DNA of 64,000 nucleotides. It comes from an uncultured Phocaeicola sp. GTDB lineage: Bacteria; Bacteroidota; Bacteroidia; Bacteroidales; Bacteroidaceae. This document shows, piece by piece, positions 1 through 9,102 of the stretch (positions are counted from its first letter, which is position 1; every line of letters starts with the position of its first letter). A program made the translations under genes and the position numbers. The stretch is taken from NCBI GenBank assembly GCA_944320855.1, contig CALUJF010000004.1, forward strand, positions 1-64,000, in the 5' to 3' direction. A model generated the notes under the pieces. It was not told the origin of the DNA, did not search any database, and saw only the letters and a program-made list of their open reading frames with translations.

Positions 1-599
1 GCTATAGGTTCTGTATTCTTTGGGGGATAGCCGCATTCCATGGTCTTGGCTATTCTGACAAACTCGTTTATGTATGCCTTCTTTTCAGAATCTTTCATCT
101 GGTCGTAGCACCAGTCGTAAACCATTGCGCCGCACATAAGCATTGAGCCGCTGGCTCTTGACAGGTCGCCTTTATGTCCGTAGTTTGTGTTATGCAGTGT
201 GTCGAGCATGGCTGTTATAGCCTTTCTGGCAACAGATTTATCTCCGTTTACCAGATAGTCCAACGCATCAAGCTGTACCCGGCTTGTTACGCCTCGCATT
301 TCCGCATAATATCTGAACCCGGATTTTGCCGGAGCCTTAGCCTCTTCTTCAGGAGTCCTGTTTTTACTCAGTTTCTCCATTTTCTTTATTGTTTTTGCTA
401 TTTCCGGGTTCTTCAATCTCTGTTTAAGTTCAGGGATATCGGACGAACGTAAATACAATCTCGGATGTTCGGATGGTGGAACAGGGATTTCCACACCATT
501 TACTTCGCGCCATTCCACGGTGCTTTTTGTCTGTGCCGATAAGCCTATTCCCAAAAAGAGCTGTAAGCCTAACAGCATGATGATGCTTCTTCTTTTCAT
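1..599 (-). CDS. Heparinase II (PL21 family), N-terminal 199 residues, gene runs off the left edge
   Basis: Exported polysaccharide lyase expected to cleave heparin/heparan sulfate in the periplasm. The frame is open from the ATG (complement of 597-599) to the window edge. It starts with a signal peptide (MKRRSIIMLLGLQLFLGIG, ending LSAQ). The N-terminal signature HPRLYLRSSDIPELKQRL follows near residue 40, then AITAMLDTLH, GAMVYDWCYDQMK and ECGYPP, in the order I recall from Pedobacter heparinus heparinase II. The catalytic part lies outside the window. A TAAATTTG box on the same strand sits about 30 bp upstream of the ATG. The gene points away from tatA and the first HTCS. It fits functionally with the glycosaminoglycan PUL at 50-64 kb rather than with the arabinan genes beside it. 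Family assignment is strong; exact substrate is inferred. Confidence 0.88.
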   Translation of the reverse strand, partial: MKRRSIIMLLGLQLFLGIGLSAQTKSTVEWREVNGVEIPVPPSEHPRLYLRSSDIPELKQRLKNPEIAKTIKKMEKLSKNRTPEEEAKAPAKSGFRYYAEMRGVTSRVQLDALDYLVNGDKSVARKAITAMLDTLHNTNYGHKGDLSRASGSMLMCGAMVYDWCYDQMKDSEKKAYINEFVRIAKTMECGYPPKNTEPI

Positions 600-628
600 G
601 GTTGTAAGTGATTAGCTTGTTATATCCG

Positions 629-676
629 CAAATTTAGCATTTGTATCTGCATTATACTTTCTCAAAAATGCTAAAT
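629..676 (-). promoter_or_regulatory. Promoter of the PL21 gene with an overlapping inverted repeat
   Basis: On the minus strand TAAATTTG (636 to 629) matches the Bacteroidetes -7 consensus TAnnTTTG. A perfect 11-bp inverted repeat (ATTTAGCATTT at 632-642, AAATGCTAAAT at 666-676) has one arm over the -7 box and the other about 30 bp upstream. That placement suits an operator or a cruciform. Its function is inferred. Confidence 0.5.
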
Positions 677-827
677 GACTTTGATTTGGTGCTGAAATAT
701 ATCAAAACTGTTGAATAAGATTTTAAAATTGTCCATTATACATGAATCGGCTTTATTTAAACATTTGTGTATTAGCGTGAAATACATAATAATTACATTT
801 GCAATGTAAATTAGTCTAATATTTTTG

Positions 828-835
828 TATATTTG
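828..835 (+). promoter_or_regulatory. Promoter -7 box for tatA
   Basis: TATATTTG matches TAnnTTTG and ends 22 bp before the tatA ATG. I see no convincing TTTG -33 element at the usual spacing. Confidence 0.45.
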
Positions 836-857
836 TAATCATTAAAAAATAATAGTT

Positions 858-1070
858 ATGTACACATTGTTATTATTGGGCATCGGAACCCAGGAGATAC
901 TTTTTATTGCATTGGTAGTCCTGTTATTGTTCGGAGGTAAGAAGATACCGGAACTTATGAAAGGATTGGGCAAGGGTGTTAAAAGCTTCAAGGATGGAGT
1001 GAACGGAATAGAAGAGTCCGTCAAGGAATCTGCATCTGCTGATGAAGGGAAGAAAGATGCAGTGAAATAA
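858..1070 (+). CDS. tatA: TatA/TatE-type twin-arginine translocase subunit
   Basis: Pore-forming component of the twin-arginine pathway, which exports folded proteins across the inner membrane. The 70-residue protein has the canonical layout. A single N-terminal membrane helix (about residues 10-25, [14 protein letters not shown]) carries the family FGG hinge. It is followed by an amphipathic helix ([18 protein letters not shown]) and a short acidic/basic tail. No tatC or tatB is visible nearby, so it is a stand-alone gene. The HTCS gene starts 48 bp downstream on the same strand and could be co-transcribed. Length and motifs leave little doubt about the family; TatA versus TatE cannot be told from the sequence alone. 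Confidence 0.93.
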   Translation: MYTLLLLGIGTQEILFIALVVLLLFGGKKIPELMKGLGKGVKSFKDGVNGIEESVKESASADEGKKDAVK

Positions 1071-1118
1071 ATCTTCTATGGTTCAGGCTTAATTATACTT
1101 TGGAAACACAATTGCGCA

Positions 1119-4100
1119 ATGAGGTTATCAAGATACATTTTTATTCTGTTAAACATATTCATATTTACGTTTTGCGGCAGTGTTATGGCTTTCAATACTG
1201 AAGACATAACATTCTCGCATATATCCATAAACGAAGGACTTTCGCAGAGCACGGTTTTTTCCATTACCCAGGATAAGGCCGACAATATGTGGTTTGCCAC
1301 GTATGATGGCGTAAACAGGTATGACGGTTATGAATTCACTATATACCGTCATAAAGAACAGGATTCAACATCCATCGCCGGCGATATAGCCAGATGCGTA
1401 ATGACCGACAGCAAAGGCCGTGTGTTTGTCGGAACCGACAAGGGAGTTTCGTATTACGACAGGGCTACCGACAGTTTTGTGAATTTCCTTATTAAGGACA
1501 GAAAGAATGTACTTGTGACTGACATTGTCGAACTGTCCGACGGTAAATATATGGTCAATTCGGGAAATAAACTTTTGGTGCTTGATGTTTCCTCTTCGAC
1601 CTATTCTGACACTATGCTGCCTGCCGGACTTGCAGATAAGAATGTATCATGTCTATATAAGGTAAATAATTCTATATATGTAGGTTGCCTTGATGGAGAA
1701 ATCCTGGCTTATTCGTATGATACTAATAAAATGGTATTGTCTTCATCGTATAAATTAGGATCTAAAATACAGACCATGTTGATAATGAATCTGTATGAAC
1801 TGTGGATAGGAACAGAAGGAAGCGGTCTGGTTGTGCTTGATGTCCGTAGCGGAGATATGGCACATTATCGTCATGACGGGAAAAAGGGGAGCATAAGTTC
1901 CGACTATATACGCTCTCTGGCGAAAGATTCAAACGGAAGACTGTGGGTCGGAACATTCAATGACCTTAACATATATGTGAAGTCCAGCGATTCTTTCATA
2001 ACCTACACCAATGACCAGACAGACCCGGAAAGCCTCAGTCAGCGTTCTGTTAGATGCATATACAAGGATAACCAGGGAGGAATGTGGCTTGGAACATTCT
2101 TCGGCGGTCTTAATTACTATCATCCTTTGAAGAACAGGTTCAGGAACATCAGGCATGAACCTTACAAGAATTCATTGAGCGACAATGTGGTGAGCTGCAT
2201 AGTCGAGGATGAGAAGTCGAGGCTGTGGATAGGTACAAATGATGGCGGACTTAACTGTTATAACCCTGCGGATGGTACTTTCAGGTTTTATTTGTTCGAT
2301 TCAGGTGATGATGGTATATCACGTGAGTCAAATAATGTGAAATCCGTATATATTGATGAGGCTTCAGACAAGGTATATGTGGGTACTCATGCAGGCGGAA
2401 TGAAGGAAATAGACCGCAGGACGGGTAGCATAAGACACAGATATATAAGCGAGATAAACTCGCCTTCCAACAGTATATATGTAATATTGCCTCGCGACAG
2501 CAAGACTTTGTGGCTTGGCACTCTTAACGGTTTATTTGTTTATAATACCGCTGACGGTTCTTTTACTCCCGAAACAGATGCTTCCGTGTTCGGAAAGGCA
2601 ATATATGCAATGTATAAGGATACTTCCGGTTGTCTTTGGATAGCTCTTGACGACGAGATGCTGAAATATTCGGTGGAAGACGGTAAACTCAAAAAAACAT
2701 CGTTCGGGATAAAAGGTATCGGTAATATAAAGACTGCCCAATGTATATACCAGGCCGGAGATGGACGTATATGGATAGGTACAAGGATGGGGCTTTATTG
2801 CATAGATGCCAAGAAGGGAGAATTTATCCATCTTTCGGATGCTGACGGATTGCCTAACAACGTGGTTTACGGCATAGAGGAAGATTCTTTCAGCAATATT
2901 TGGGTCAGCACGAATATGGGACTCAGCTGTTACAGCCCACTGAACGATAAGTTCAGAAACTTTACGATAGACGATGGCATACAGAGCAACCAGTTTAATT
3001 CGTATTCACATTGCCGTACGTCCGACGGACAGCTTTATTTCGGAGGTATAAACGGAATAACGACATTCCGTCCGGAACTTCTTATAGACAATCCTTATTC
3101 TCCGAGTCCGGTGATAACAAAGCTGATGCTGTACGACAGAGAGGTACGTCCGGGCGATGATACAGGAATATTGAAGAAACATATTTCCGATACGGACAGT
3201 ATCACGCTTGACAATTCTCATCGCTCATTTACTCTTAAGTTCGTTGTGTCAAATTATCTGGCAGGACAGCATAACACGTTCTCATACAAACTTGAGGGAT
3301 ATGACGAAAACTGGACCCAGGTGCACTCCAACCGTTCTGTTTCCTATATAAATCTTCCTCACGGAGAGTATTGCTTCAAGGTCCGTTCGGCCAATAATGA
3401 CGGAAAATGGAACAACAATCCTGAAACGCTTTACATCAGAATACTGCCTGTATGGTATGAAACCTGGTGGGCACGCATGCTTATATTTATTCTGGTAGTG
3501 ATTGTCATATCTCTTGTCTTGAGGTATTTCTGGATTAAAAAACAGATGCAGGCACAACTTGAGCTGGAGCATAAGGAGAAAATACATCAGGAAGAGATAA
3601 ACCAGATGAAGATGCGTTTCTTCATAAACATATCCCATGAATTGCGCACTCCGCTTACTCTTATCATGGCCCCTGTGCAGGAAATGAAGTTGCGTACCAC
3701 GGACAGATGGATGAAGGAGCAGCTTGGTTTTGTGGAGAGAAATACTACACGTCTGCTGCATATGGTTAATCAGCTGATGGACTACAGACGTGCCGAGCTT
3801 GGTGTGTTCAAGCTGAGAGTGGAAAGGAGCAACATATATTCCATAGTAAAGGAATGCTTCTCCTTCTATGAGAAACTTGCTAAGCACAAATCGCTGTCAT
3901 ATAATCTTGTATCCGACCTGGACGGTACAGAAGTCCTTGCCGATGCAAAATACATTGAAATTATATTGAATAACCTTTTGTCCAACTCGTTCAAATATAC
4001 CAAGGAAGGAAGCATTACCGTTAATCTGTCGTTGAAAGAAGGTTTTCTGGTATTGAGCGTATCCGATACCGGAGTAGGCATAGCGCCGAACAAGCACAAG

Positions 4101-5159
4101 AAGATATTCGAGCGCTTTTTCCAGTTGGATTCCGAGCATATAGGAAGCGGTATAGGCCTGTCGCTGGTGCAGCGTCTGGTAGAACTGCATCATGGAACTA
4201 TAGAGTTGGAGAGCGAGCCGGGCAAGGGCAGTACTTTCTACGTTTACCTGCCTCAGGATATTTCCGTGTATAAGGAGGACGAGATTGCCGGAAGTCTGCC
4301 TGATACAGAGACTCCGGCACATTTCACCAATACCAAAGAAACGTTTTTCATCGATTCGGACGATGATGTCAAAAGCGTTGACGATGATGCCGACAGTCTG
4401 GAAAGAGGTACAATATTAGTGGTAGAGGATAATGACGAAGTAAGGCATTATTTGAAATCCGGTTTGTCAAAAGTATTCACTGTGCTTCAGGCGGAGAATG
4501 GCGAAGTGGCATTGGAACTGCTTAAGAAGAACACTGTCGATATAGTGATAACAGACGTGATGATGCCTGTCATGGACGGGGTGAAGTTGTGCAAAAACAT
4601 CAAGCAGAACGTATCTACAAGCCATATCCCTGTGATAATGCTTTCGGCGAAAACCGATATGAACGACCAGAAAGAGGCCTTGGGAATGGGGGCAGACGAC
4701 TATATTCCTAAACCGTTCTCGCTTTCCCTTGTGATTTCGAAGATACAGAACATGATGCGTACGCGCCGCCGTATGCTGGAGCATTATTCCAAAGAACTCA
4801 CAGTGGAGCCGGAGAAAGTGACATTCAATCCTGTAGACGAGGAACTCCTTAAGAAAGCGATGGAGATAGTTAAGAAGAATCTTGACAATACAGACTTCTC
4901 TACCGAGGATTTTGCAAGTCAGATGAACATGAGCCGTTCAAACCTGCATCTCAAGCTGAAAGCCATAACAGGAGAGTCGGCCATAGAGTTTATAAAGAAA
5001 ATCAGATTTTCCGAAGCATGCCGTCTGCTTAAGGAAGGACGTTACAACATTGCCGAGATAAGTACCATGGTAGGGTTCAGTACTCCGTCCTATTTTGCTA
5101 CGAGCTTCAAGAAATACATAGGTTGCCTCCCGACAGAATATATAAAGCAACAGAAGTAA
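1119..5159 (+). CDS. Hybrid two-component system sensor/regulator (HTCS 1)
   Basis: One-protein signal transduction system of 1346 residues that senses an oligosaccharide in the periplasm and activates a PUL. Order: signal peptide/anchor (1-24); two-component propeller repeats with recurrent LWIGT and GGLN motifs (about 30-700); a Y_Y_Y domain (about 705-775, ending PVWYETWW); one membrane helix (about 785-803); a histidine kinase with His840 in FFINISHELRTP; N-box NLLSNSFKYT; G-boxes DTGVGI and GSGIGLSL; a receiver with phosphoacceptor Asp1146 in ITDVMMPVMDG; and a C-terminal AraC-type DNA-binding domain (about 1245-1346). All catalytic residues are present. It lies between the heparinase II gene and the arabinan enzymes. 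Because the arabinan locus has its own HTCS, this one may serve the glycosaminoglycan genes; that is inference. Confidence 0.95.
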   Translation: MRLSRYIFILLNIFIFTFCGSVMAFNTEDITFSHISINEGLSQSTVFSITQDKADNMWFATYDGVNRYDGYEFTIYRHKEQDSTSIAGDIARCVMTDSKGRVFVGTDKGVSYYDRATDSFVNFLIKDRKNVLVTDIVELSDGKYMVNSGNKLLVLDVSSSTYSDTMLPAGLADKNVSCLYKVNNSIYVGCLDGEILAYSYDTNKMVLSSSYKLGSKIQTMLIMNLYELWIGTEGSGLVVLDVRSGDMAHYRHDGKKGSISSDYIRSLAKDSNGRLWVGTFNDLNIYVKSSDSFITYTNDQTDPESLSQRSVRCIYKDNQGGMWLGTFFGGLNYYHPLKNRFRNIRHEPYKNSLSDNVVSCIVEDEKSRLWIGTNDGGLNCYNPADGTFRFYLFDSGDDGISRESNNVKSVYIDEASDKVYVGTHAGGMKEIDRRTGSIRHRYISEINSPSNSIYVILPRDSKTLWLGTLNGLFVYNTADGSFTPETDASVFGKAIYAMYKDTSGCLWIALDDEMLKYSVEDGKLKKTSFGIKGIGNIKTAQCIYQAGDGRIWIGTRMGLYCIDAKKGEFIHLSDADGLPNNVVYGIEEDSFSNIWVSTNMGLSCYSPLNDKFRNFTIDDGIQSNQFNSYSHCRTSDGQLYFGGINGITTFRPELLIDNPYSPSPVITKLMLYDREVRPGDDTGILKKHISDTDSITLDNSHRSFTLKFVVSNYLAGQHNTFSYKLEGYDENWTQVHSNRSVSYINLPHGEYCFKVRSANNDGKWNNNPETLYIRILPVWYETWWARMLIFILVVIVISLVLRYFWIKKQMQAQLELEHKEKIHQEEINQMKMRFFINISHELRTPLTLIMAPVQEMKLRTTDRWMKEQLGFVERNTTRLLHMVNQLMDYRRAELGVFKLRVERSNIYSIVKECFSFYEKLAKHKSLSYNLVSDLDGTEVLADAKYIEIILNNLLSNSFKYTKEGSITVNLSLKEGFLVLSVSDTGVGIAPNKHKKIFERFFQLDSEHIGSGIGLSLVQRLVELHHGTIELESEPGKGSTFYVYLPQDISVYKEDEIAGSLPDTETPAHFTNTKETFFIDSDDDVKSVDDDADSLERGTILVVEDNDEVRHYLKSGLSKVFTVLQAENGEVALELLKKNTVDIVITDVMMPVMDGVKLCKNIKQNVSTSHIPVIMLSAKTDMNDQKEALGMGADDYIPKPFSLSLVISKIQNMMRTRRRMLEHYSKELTVEPEKVTFNPVDEELLKKAMEIVKKNLDNTDFSTEDFASQMNMSRSNLHLKLKAITGESAIEFIKKIRFSEACRLLKEGRYNIAEISTMVGFSTPSYFATSFKKYIGCLPTEYIKQQK

Positions 5160-5191
5160 TATACGGAAATTCCCGTATTCATAAACCGTGA

Positions 5192-5279
5192 CACGTTCGT
5201 GTTCCGCCCGCGTCACGTTCGTGTTCCGCGCGTTACACGTTCGTGTTCCACCCGTTACACGTACGTGTTCCGCTTTCTA
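5192..5279. repeat. Four-copy 22-bp tandem array in the 3' flank of HTCS 1
   Basis: Four units start at 5192, 5214, 5236 and 5258, exactly 22 bp apart, each beginning CACGTTCGTGTTCC (CACGTACGTGTTCC in the last). The core ACACGTTCGTGT is a near-palindrome, and in copy four ACACGTACGTGT is a perfect one. There is no spacer diversity as in CRISPR, and no coding potential. Confidence 0.9.
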
Positions 5280-5325
5280 CGTCGAAGAATTTTTCTATAA
5301 ACGTACGGAAACATAACAAAAGATT

Positions 5326-5360
5326 AAGAGCCATATCCCAATTGTCGGAATATGGCTCTT
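5326..5360. terminator. Bidirectional hairpin terminator between converging genes
   Basis: AAGAGCCATAT (5326-5336) pairs perfectly with ATATGGCTCTT (5350-5360) across a 13-nt loop. It lies between the converging HTCS 1 and GH51 genes. T-rich stretches are weak, so termination efficiency is uncertain. Confidence 0.6.
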
Positions 5361-5394
5361 TGCAATTTATCTGTTTACCTTACTATACTTCGCT

Positions 5395-6930
5395 TTATTT
5401 AAGCTCCAGCGTTACTATTGATTTTGCAGGAAGTTTCACCTTAAGTGTGTTCTTGCTGATTTTTGCACCTTTGAATTCTTTAGGGCAAACTACGTCCGGA
5501 TTCTCGAAAGAGTTGTAATCGTCAATCTTGTCTGAAGTAAGGATTCTTCCCGAAACACTCTTGATGTTCATGCCGTCAAGCTTGATTGTGATTTCCTGTT
5601 CTTCGTTCAAATCTACATTTGACAGCGAGATGTGTGTCAGTCCGTCCTTGCGTGATGCTGTGGCACTCACCATCGGCACTTCTCTGTTGTCCCTTACCAC
5701 CTTGTAGTTACATTCGAGGTTCAATGGCAGGTATGTAGCATCCTGATGTACGTTGTACATTTCGAACACGTGGTATGTAGGAGTCAGTACCATTTTGTCG
5801 TCTTTTGTCAGAATCATTGACTGAAGAACGTTTGCTATCTGTGCGATGTTTGTCATCTTTACGCGGTCAGTATATTTGTGGAACACATCGAGAGTGAGTG
5901 AAGCTACGAAAGCATCGCGAAGTGTGTTCTGCTGGTAAAGATGTCCTGGGATGGTTCCCGGTTCTTCGTCCCACCATGTACCCCATTCGTCCACCATCAG
6001 GGCAATTTGTTTCTTAGGGTCATACTTGTCCATGATGGCGATGTGGCGTTTCAGTACATCTTCTATTTCAAGACACTTGCCCATTGTCCAGTAATAATCC
6101 TCGTTTGTGAACTTGGTAGCCGAGCCTTTGCTGCCGCTCCATCCTGTCACTGTATAATAGTGGAGTGACACTCCGTCCATTCTGTGGCCTACGTTCTGCA
6201 TAAGCACCTCAGTCCAGTTGTAATCATAGTCGCTCGCACCGCTTGCAATCTTGAACAGTCTGTTTCCGTTATAGTTTCTGCAGTAAGTGGAATAACGACG
6301 ATACAGGTCGGCATAATATTCCGGACGCATGTTTCCACCGCATCCCCAACTTTCGTTACCTACTCCGAAGTATTTCACTTTCCAAGGTTTTTCACGTCCG
6401 TTTTCCTTACGGAGCTTTGCCATAGGGCTTCCCTGTTCGGATGTCATGTATTCCACCCATTTTGCCATTTCCTCTACCGAACCGCTACCTACGTTTCCGC
6501 TGATATAAGGCTCGCATCCGAGCATTTCGCAGAGGTTGAGGAACTCATGAGTACCGAAGCTGTTGTCTTCTACCGTACCACCCCAGTTGTTGTTCACCAT
6601 GCGAGGGCGGTTTTCCTTAGGACCGATACCGTCCATCCAGTGATATTCATCGGCAAAACATCCGCCCGGCCATCTCAGTACAGGCACTTTCAGTTTCTTC
6701 AGTGCCTCGAAAACGTCTGTTCTATAACCTTTTATGTTAGGAATCTTCGAGTCTTCGCCTACCCAAAGTCCGCCGTATATACATGTACCAAGATGTTCGG
6801 CAAACTGTCCGTATATTTCTTTCGGTATAATCTGGTTCCCTTTTTCAGGGTATATTTCTATCGTAGCCTTCTGCTGTGCAAAAGCCGATACGCTTGCCAT
6901 CATGGCAATAGATAAAACGATGTTCTTCAT
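5395..6930 (-). CDS. Alpha-L-arabinofuranosidase, GH51 (compact form)
   Basis: Retaining exo-enzyme that removes terminal alpha-L-arabinofuranosyl units from arabinan or arabino-oligosaccharides, probably in the periplasm. It has 511 residues. A signal peptide ([18 protein letters not shown], then QQ) is followed by the GH51 signature [11 protein letters not shown]. The (beta/alpha)8 barrel has the acid/base Glu193 in GVGNESWG and the nucleophile Glu315 in MVDEWGTWW, and the C-terminal beta domain follows. The length suits the short bacterial GH51 type without an extra binding module. It starts only 3 bp after the stop of the other GH51, so the two are translationally close and in one operon. 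It is the last gene of the leftward arabinan-degradation operon. Confidence 0.95.
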   Translation of the reverse strand: MKNIVLSIAMMASVSAFAQQKATIEIYPEKGNQIIPKEIYGQFAEHLGTCIYGGLWVGEDSKIPNIKGYRTDVFEALKKLKVPVLRWPGGCFADEYHWMDGIGPKENRPRMVNNNWGGTVEDNSFGTHEFLNLCEMLGCEPYISGNVGSGSVEEMAKWVEYMTSEQGSPMAKLRKENGREKPWKVKYFGVGNESWGCGGNMRPEYYADLYRRYSTYCRNYNGNRLFKIASGASDYDYNWTEVLMQNVGHRMDGVSLHYYTVTGWSGSKGSATKFTNEDYYWTMGKCLEIEDVLKRHIAIMDKYDPKKQIALMVDEWGTWWDEEPGTIPGHLYQQNTLRDAFVASLTLDVFHKYTDRVKMTNIAQIANVLQSMILTKDDKMVLTPTYHVFEMYNVHQDATYLPLNLECNYKVVRDNREVPMVSATASRKDGLTHISLSNVDLNEEQEITIKLDGMNIKSVSGRILTSDKIDDYNSFENPDVVCPKEFKGAKISKNTLKVKLPAKSIVTLELK

Positions 6931-6933
6931 AAG

Positions 6934-8913
6934 TTACTTTTTAGATATTTCAAATTTATAGATTGCGAATGTCATTTCTCCGATTTCGGTGTTCAGGATG
7001 TTCTTTTCGATGTTGATATCCTTTTCCACCGGAACAATCTTGTTTGGTTCGTCAAGAGTGTTTTCTGCGTCGGAATTGTCAGAATGAAGAGTGATGCACT
7101 TGCCGTTGACGAGTGATACTGATTTCTTCAGGCCTTTGAATTCGATGTTCAGCTTCTGGCTCTTGTCCGAAGTATTGACAACTTTCAGAATGTAAGTATT
7201 GTTCTCCTTGTCCAATACCGCACTTGCAAAGAGTCCGTTCTGTCCCTCCTGGCCGCTTACAGCCTTCTTGTCCATAGTCAGAGGAATAACGTTTGTTCCC
7301 TTGTTGTGTCCGTACAGGTTCTGAACATACCAGCTGCATGTGCGTACAGAGCGTAGATTGTCGAACCATATCAGGTCCGGACGCCACTGCCATCCTTCAA
7401 CGTGTGCAAGCAGCGGAGCGTATGTAGCCATATGTACGATGTCGGCATTACGTTCTACGCCTGTAAGGAAAGCAGCTTCAAGAAGTGATGCATGGAAATG
7501 ATTCCATTTCTTGCCCTTGCCGTGGCATGCATATTCGCCTGCAAACACTTTCGGACCTTTACGGTCGTAGTTGTCATATCTGCTGCCTGAGTTAAGGAAC
7601 CAGTCTTCAGGACGGTAGAAATGTTCGTCCACCAAATCTACTTTCAGTTTCTTCATTTCCGGCCACAAGTATTCAAAGTCTTTACCCTCAGAGTTAGGAC
7701 CTGACGAACCTATAATCTTCATATCCGGATATGCCTTGCGGATAGCTTCTACGAATGGTTTCAGACGTTCCGGATATTCAGGCCCCCACTGTTCGTTACC
7801 TATTCCGATGAATTTCAAGTTGAAAGGTTCCGGATGCCCCATCTCGGCACGAAGGCCTCCCCATTTGGTGTCTGTACCTCCGTTTGCAAACTCGATAAGG
7901 TCGAGAGCATCCTGTATGTAAGGCTGAAGGTCGCAAACCTTCACATGTGCCTCTTCATTCTCATTCTGGAACTGGCATGCAAGACCGCAGCTAAGTACCG
8001 GCAGTGGTTCTGCACCCATATCCTCAGCCAACAGGAACAGTTCATAGAATCCCATTCCGTATGTCTGGAAATAGTCAGGGAAGAAGCGGTGAGGGAAAGT
8101 ATAGTGCCAGCGGTTTTCGTTCAGAGGACGGTTCTCGACAGGACCTACAGAGTTTTTCCAGTTATAGCGCGAAGCAAGGTCTGTTCCTTCTACTATACAT
8201 CCTCCCGGGAAGCGGAACACTCCCGGTTTTGTATCGGCAAGAGCCTGTACAAGGTCTTTGCGCAATCCGTTCTCGCGGCCTTTCCATGTGTCGGTAGGGA
8301 ATAATGAAACATGTTCCAGGTCAACAGTACCGGCAGATGCAAGGAAGATACGCAAGTGAGCCTTTGCGAATGTCTGTTCCGGAGTAAGCTTTATCTCATA
8401 TTTCTTCCAGTCCTTGGAGTTGATATCCAATGTCTTCGAAGTTATAACCTGTGTTTCTCCCATAGAAGCATTGTCGATGAGTTCCACAGTGATTTTCTGG
8501 TTTTCACCCCTTGCCCATACGCTGAAACGGTAGCTTTCGCCGGCTTTGATACCTATTCCGAAGAAACCTTCGTTCTCGATACCTGTACGCTTGTGCGCAT
8601 GTCCCGGGTCACCTAATCTTACATAGTGTGGGTTCTTGTCGAACGGACCGTCATTTAGTAAAGTTACATTGCCGAATACGTTCCATCCCATAAAGTTCTG
8701 TGGAAACTCGAACGAACGGTTCTTTATAAGTTCTGCATACAGTCCTCCGTCGGCACCATAGTTGATGTCCTCGAAGAAATGTCCGTACATAGTAGGCTGT
8801 ATTTCAGCACCGATTTTGTTGGTCTGGACAACCATGTTGTTTACCTCTTGTGCGTTGATGCCCATACATGTCATGAGGGCAAAGGCACTTAATAATGTAG
8901 AGTGTTTTTTCAT
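6934..8913 (-). CDS. Alpha-L-arabinofuranosidase, GH51 with N-terminal carbohydrate-binding-like domain
   Basis: Second arabinofuranosidase, 659 residues from the chosen start. A signal peptide ending near GINAQ is followed by TMYGHFFEDINYG. A CBM4_9-like beta-sandwich insert occupies about residues 70-205, and the GH51 barrel has acid/base Glu374 in GIGNEQWGPEY and nucleophile Glu460 in FAGEYACHG. An in-frame ATG at 8944-8946 exists, but a consensus -7 promoter box (8944-8951) overlaps it, so the ATG at 8911-8913, directly before a good signal peptide, is preferred. The two GH51 paralogues differ in architecture and probably split specificity, for example side-chain versus oligosaccharide-end arabinose. 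The specificity split is inferred; the family call is firm. Confidence 0.94.
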   Translation of the reverse strand: MKKHSTLLSAFALMTCMGINAQEVNNMVVQTNKIGAEIQPTMYGHFFEDINYGADGGLYAELIKNRSFEFPQNFMGWNVFGNVTLLNDGPFDKNPHYVRLGDPGHAHKRTGIENEGFFGIGIKAGESYRFSVWARGENQKITVELIDNASMGETQVITSKTLDINSKDWKKYEIKLTPEQTFAKAHLRIFLASAGTVDLEHVSLFPTDTWKGRENGLRKDLVQALADTKPGVFRFPGGCIVEGTDLASRYNWKNSVGPVENRPLNENRWHYTFPHRFFPDYFQTYGMGFYELFLLAEDMGAEPLPVLSCGLACQFQNENEEAHVKVCDLQPYIQDALDLIEFANGGTDTKWGGLRAEMGHPEPFNLKFIGIGNEQWGPEYPERLKPFVEAIRKAYPDMKIIGSSGPNSEGKDFEYLWPEMKKLKVDLVDEHFYRPEDWFLNSGSRYDNYDRKGPKVFAGEYACHGKGKKWNHFHASLLEAAFLTGVERNADIVHMATYAPLLAHVEGWQWRPDLIWFDNLRSVRTCSWYVQNLYGHNKGTNVIPLTMDKKAVSGQEGQNGLFASAVLDKENNTYILKVVNTSDKSQKLNIEFKGLKKSVSLVNGKCITLHSDNSDAENTLDEPNKIVPVEKDINIEKNILNTEIGEMTFAIYKFEISKK

Positions 8914-8943
8914 GGAAAAAGTATTAATTATGTTTTTATGATA

Positions 8944-8951
8944 CAAAAATA
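8944..8951 (-). promoter_or_regulatory. Promoter -7 box for the GH51 pair
   Basis: On the minus strand TATTTTTG (8951 to 8944) matches TAnnTTTG about 30 bp upstream of the GH51 ATG. It excludes the longer start. It implies that the GH51 pair can be transcribed separately from the upstream GH43. Confidence 0.55.
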
Positions 8952-9003
8952 GTTTTTTTATCTGAATTATTTCTCTAAATCAACGTTTCTTGTTGCATCA
9001 GAG

Positions 9004-9102
9004 TGAATGTTTGCTGAACAGCAAATGAACGCAATTTGAACGGAGAATGAACGGAACGTTTACTGAGCGTTCAGTAGCTGTTCACTGCATGTTCATCGTA
9101 CG
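9004..9102. repeat. Nine-unit 11-bp phased array between GH43 and GH51
   Basis: Reading from 9004 in 11-bp steps gives TGAATGTTTGC, TGAACAGCAAA, TGAACGCAATT, TGAACGGAGAA, TGAACGGAACG, TTTACTGAGCG, TTCAGTAGCTG, TTCACTGCATG and TTCATCGTACG. The left half carries TGAAC and the right half its complement GTTCA. The array is therefore direct within each half, inverted overall, and able to fold into a long imperfect hairpin. The last unit overlaps the 3' end of the GH43 coding region. Confidence 0.85.

Noticed and set aside
174..452. 92-codon plus-strand frame at the left edge
   Set aside because: It is antisense to the heparinase II N-terminus, which has clear family motifs.
5192..5279. CRISPR-like appearance of the 22-bp arrays here, at 30861 and at 47286
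   Set aside because: Units are contiguous or separated by 8-bp fillers, there are no spacer-sized unique sequences, and no cas genes are present.
6184..6915. 243-codon open frame opposite the GH51 gene, and other long antisense frames (3282-3887, 43039-44262)
   Set aside because: They lie wholly opposite well-supported genes, have no promoters or domain motifs, and show composition expected of antisense shadows.
8914..8946. Longer start for the larger GH51 enzyme
   Set aside because: The extra residues overlap a consensus -7 promoter box and precede an excellent signal peptide that begins at 8913.
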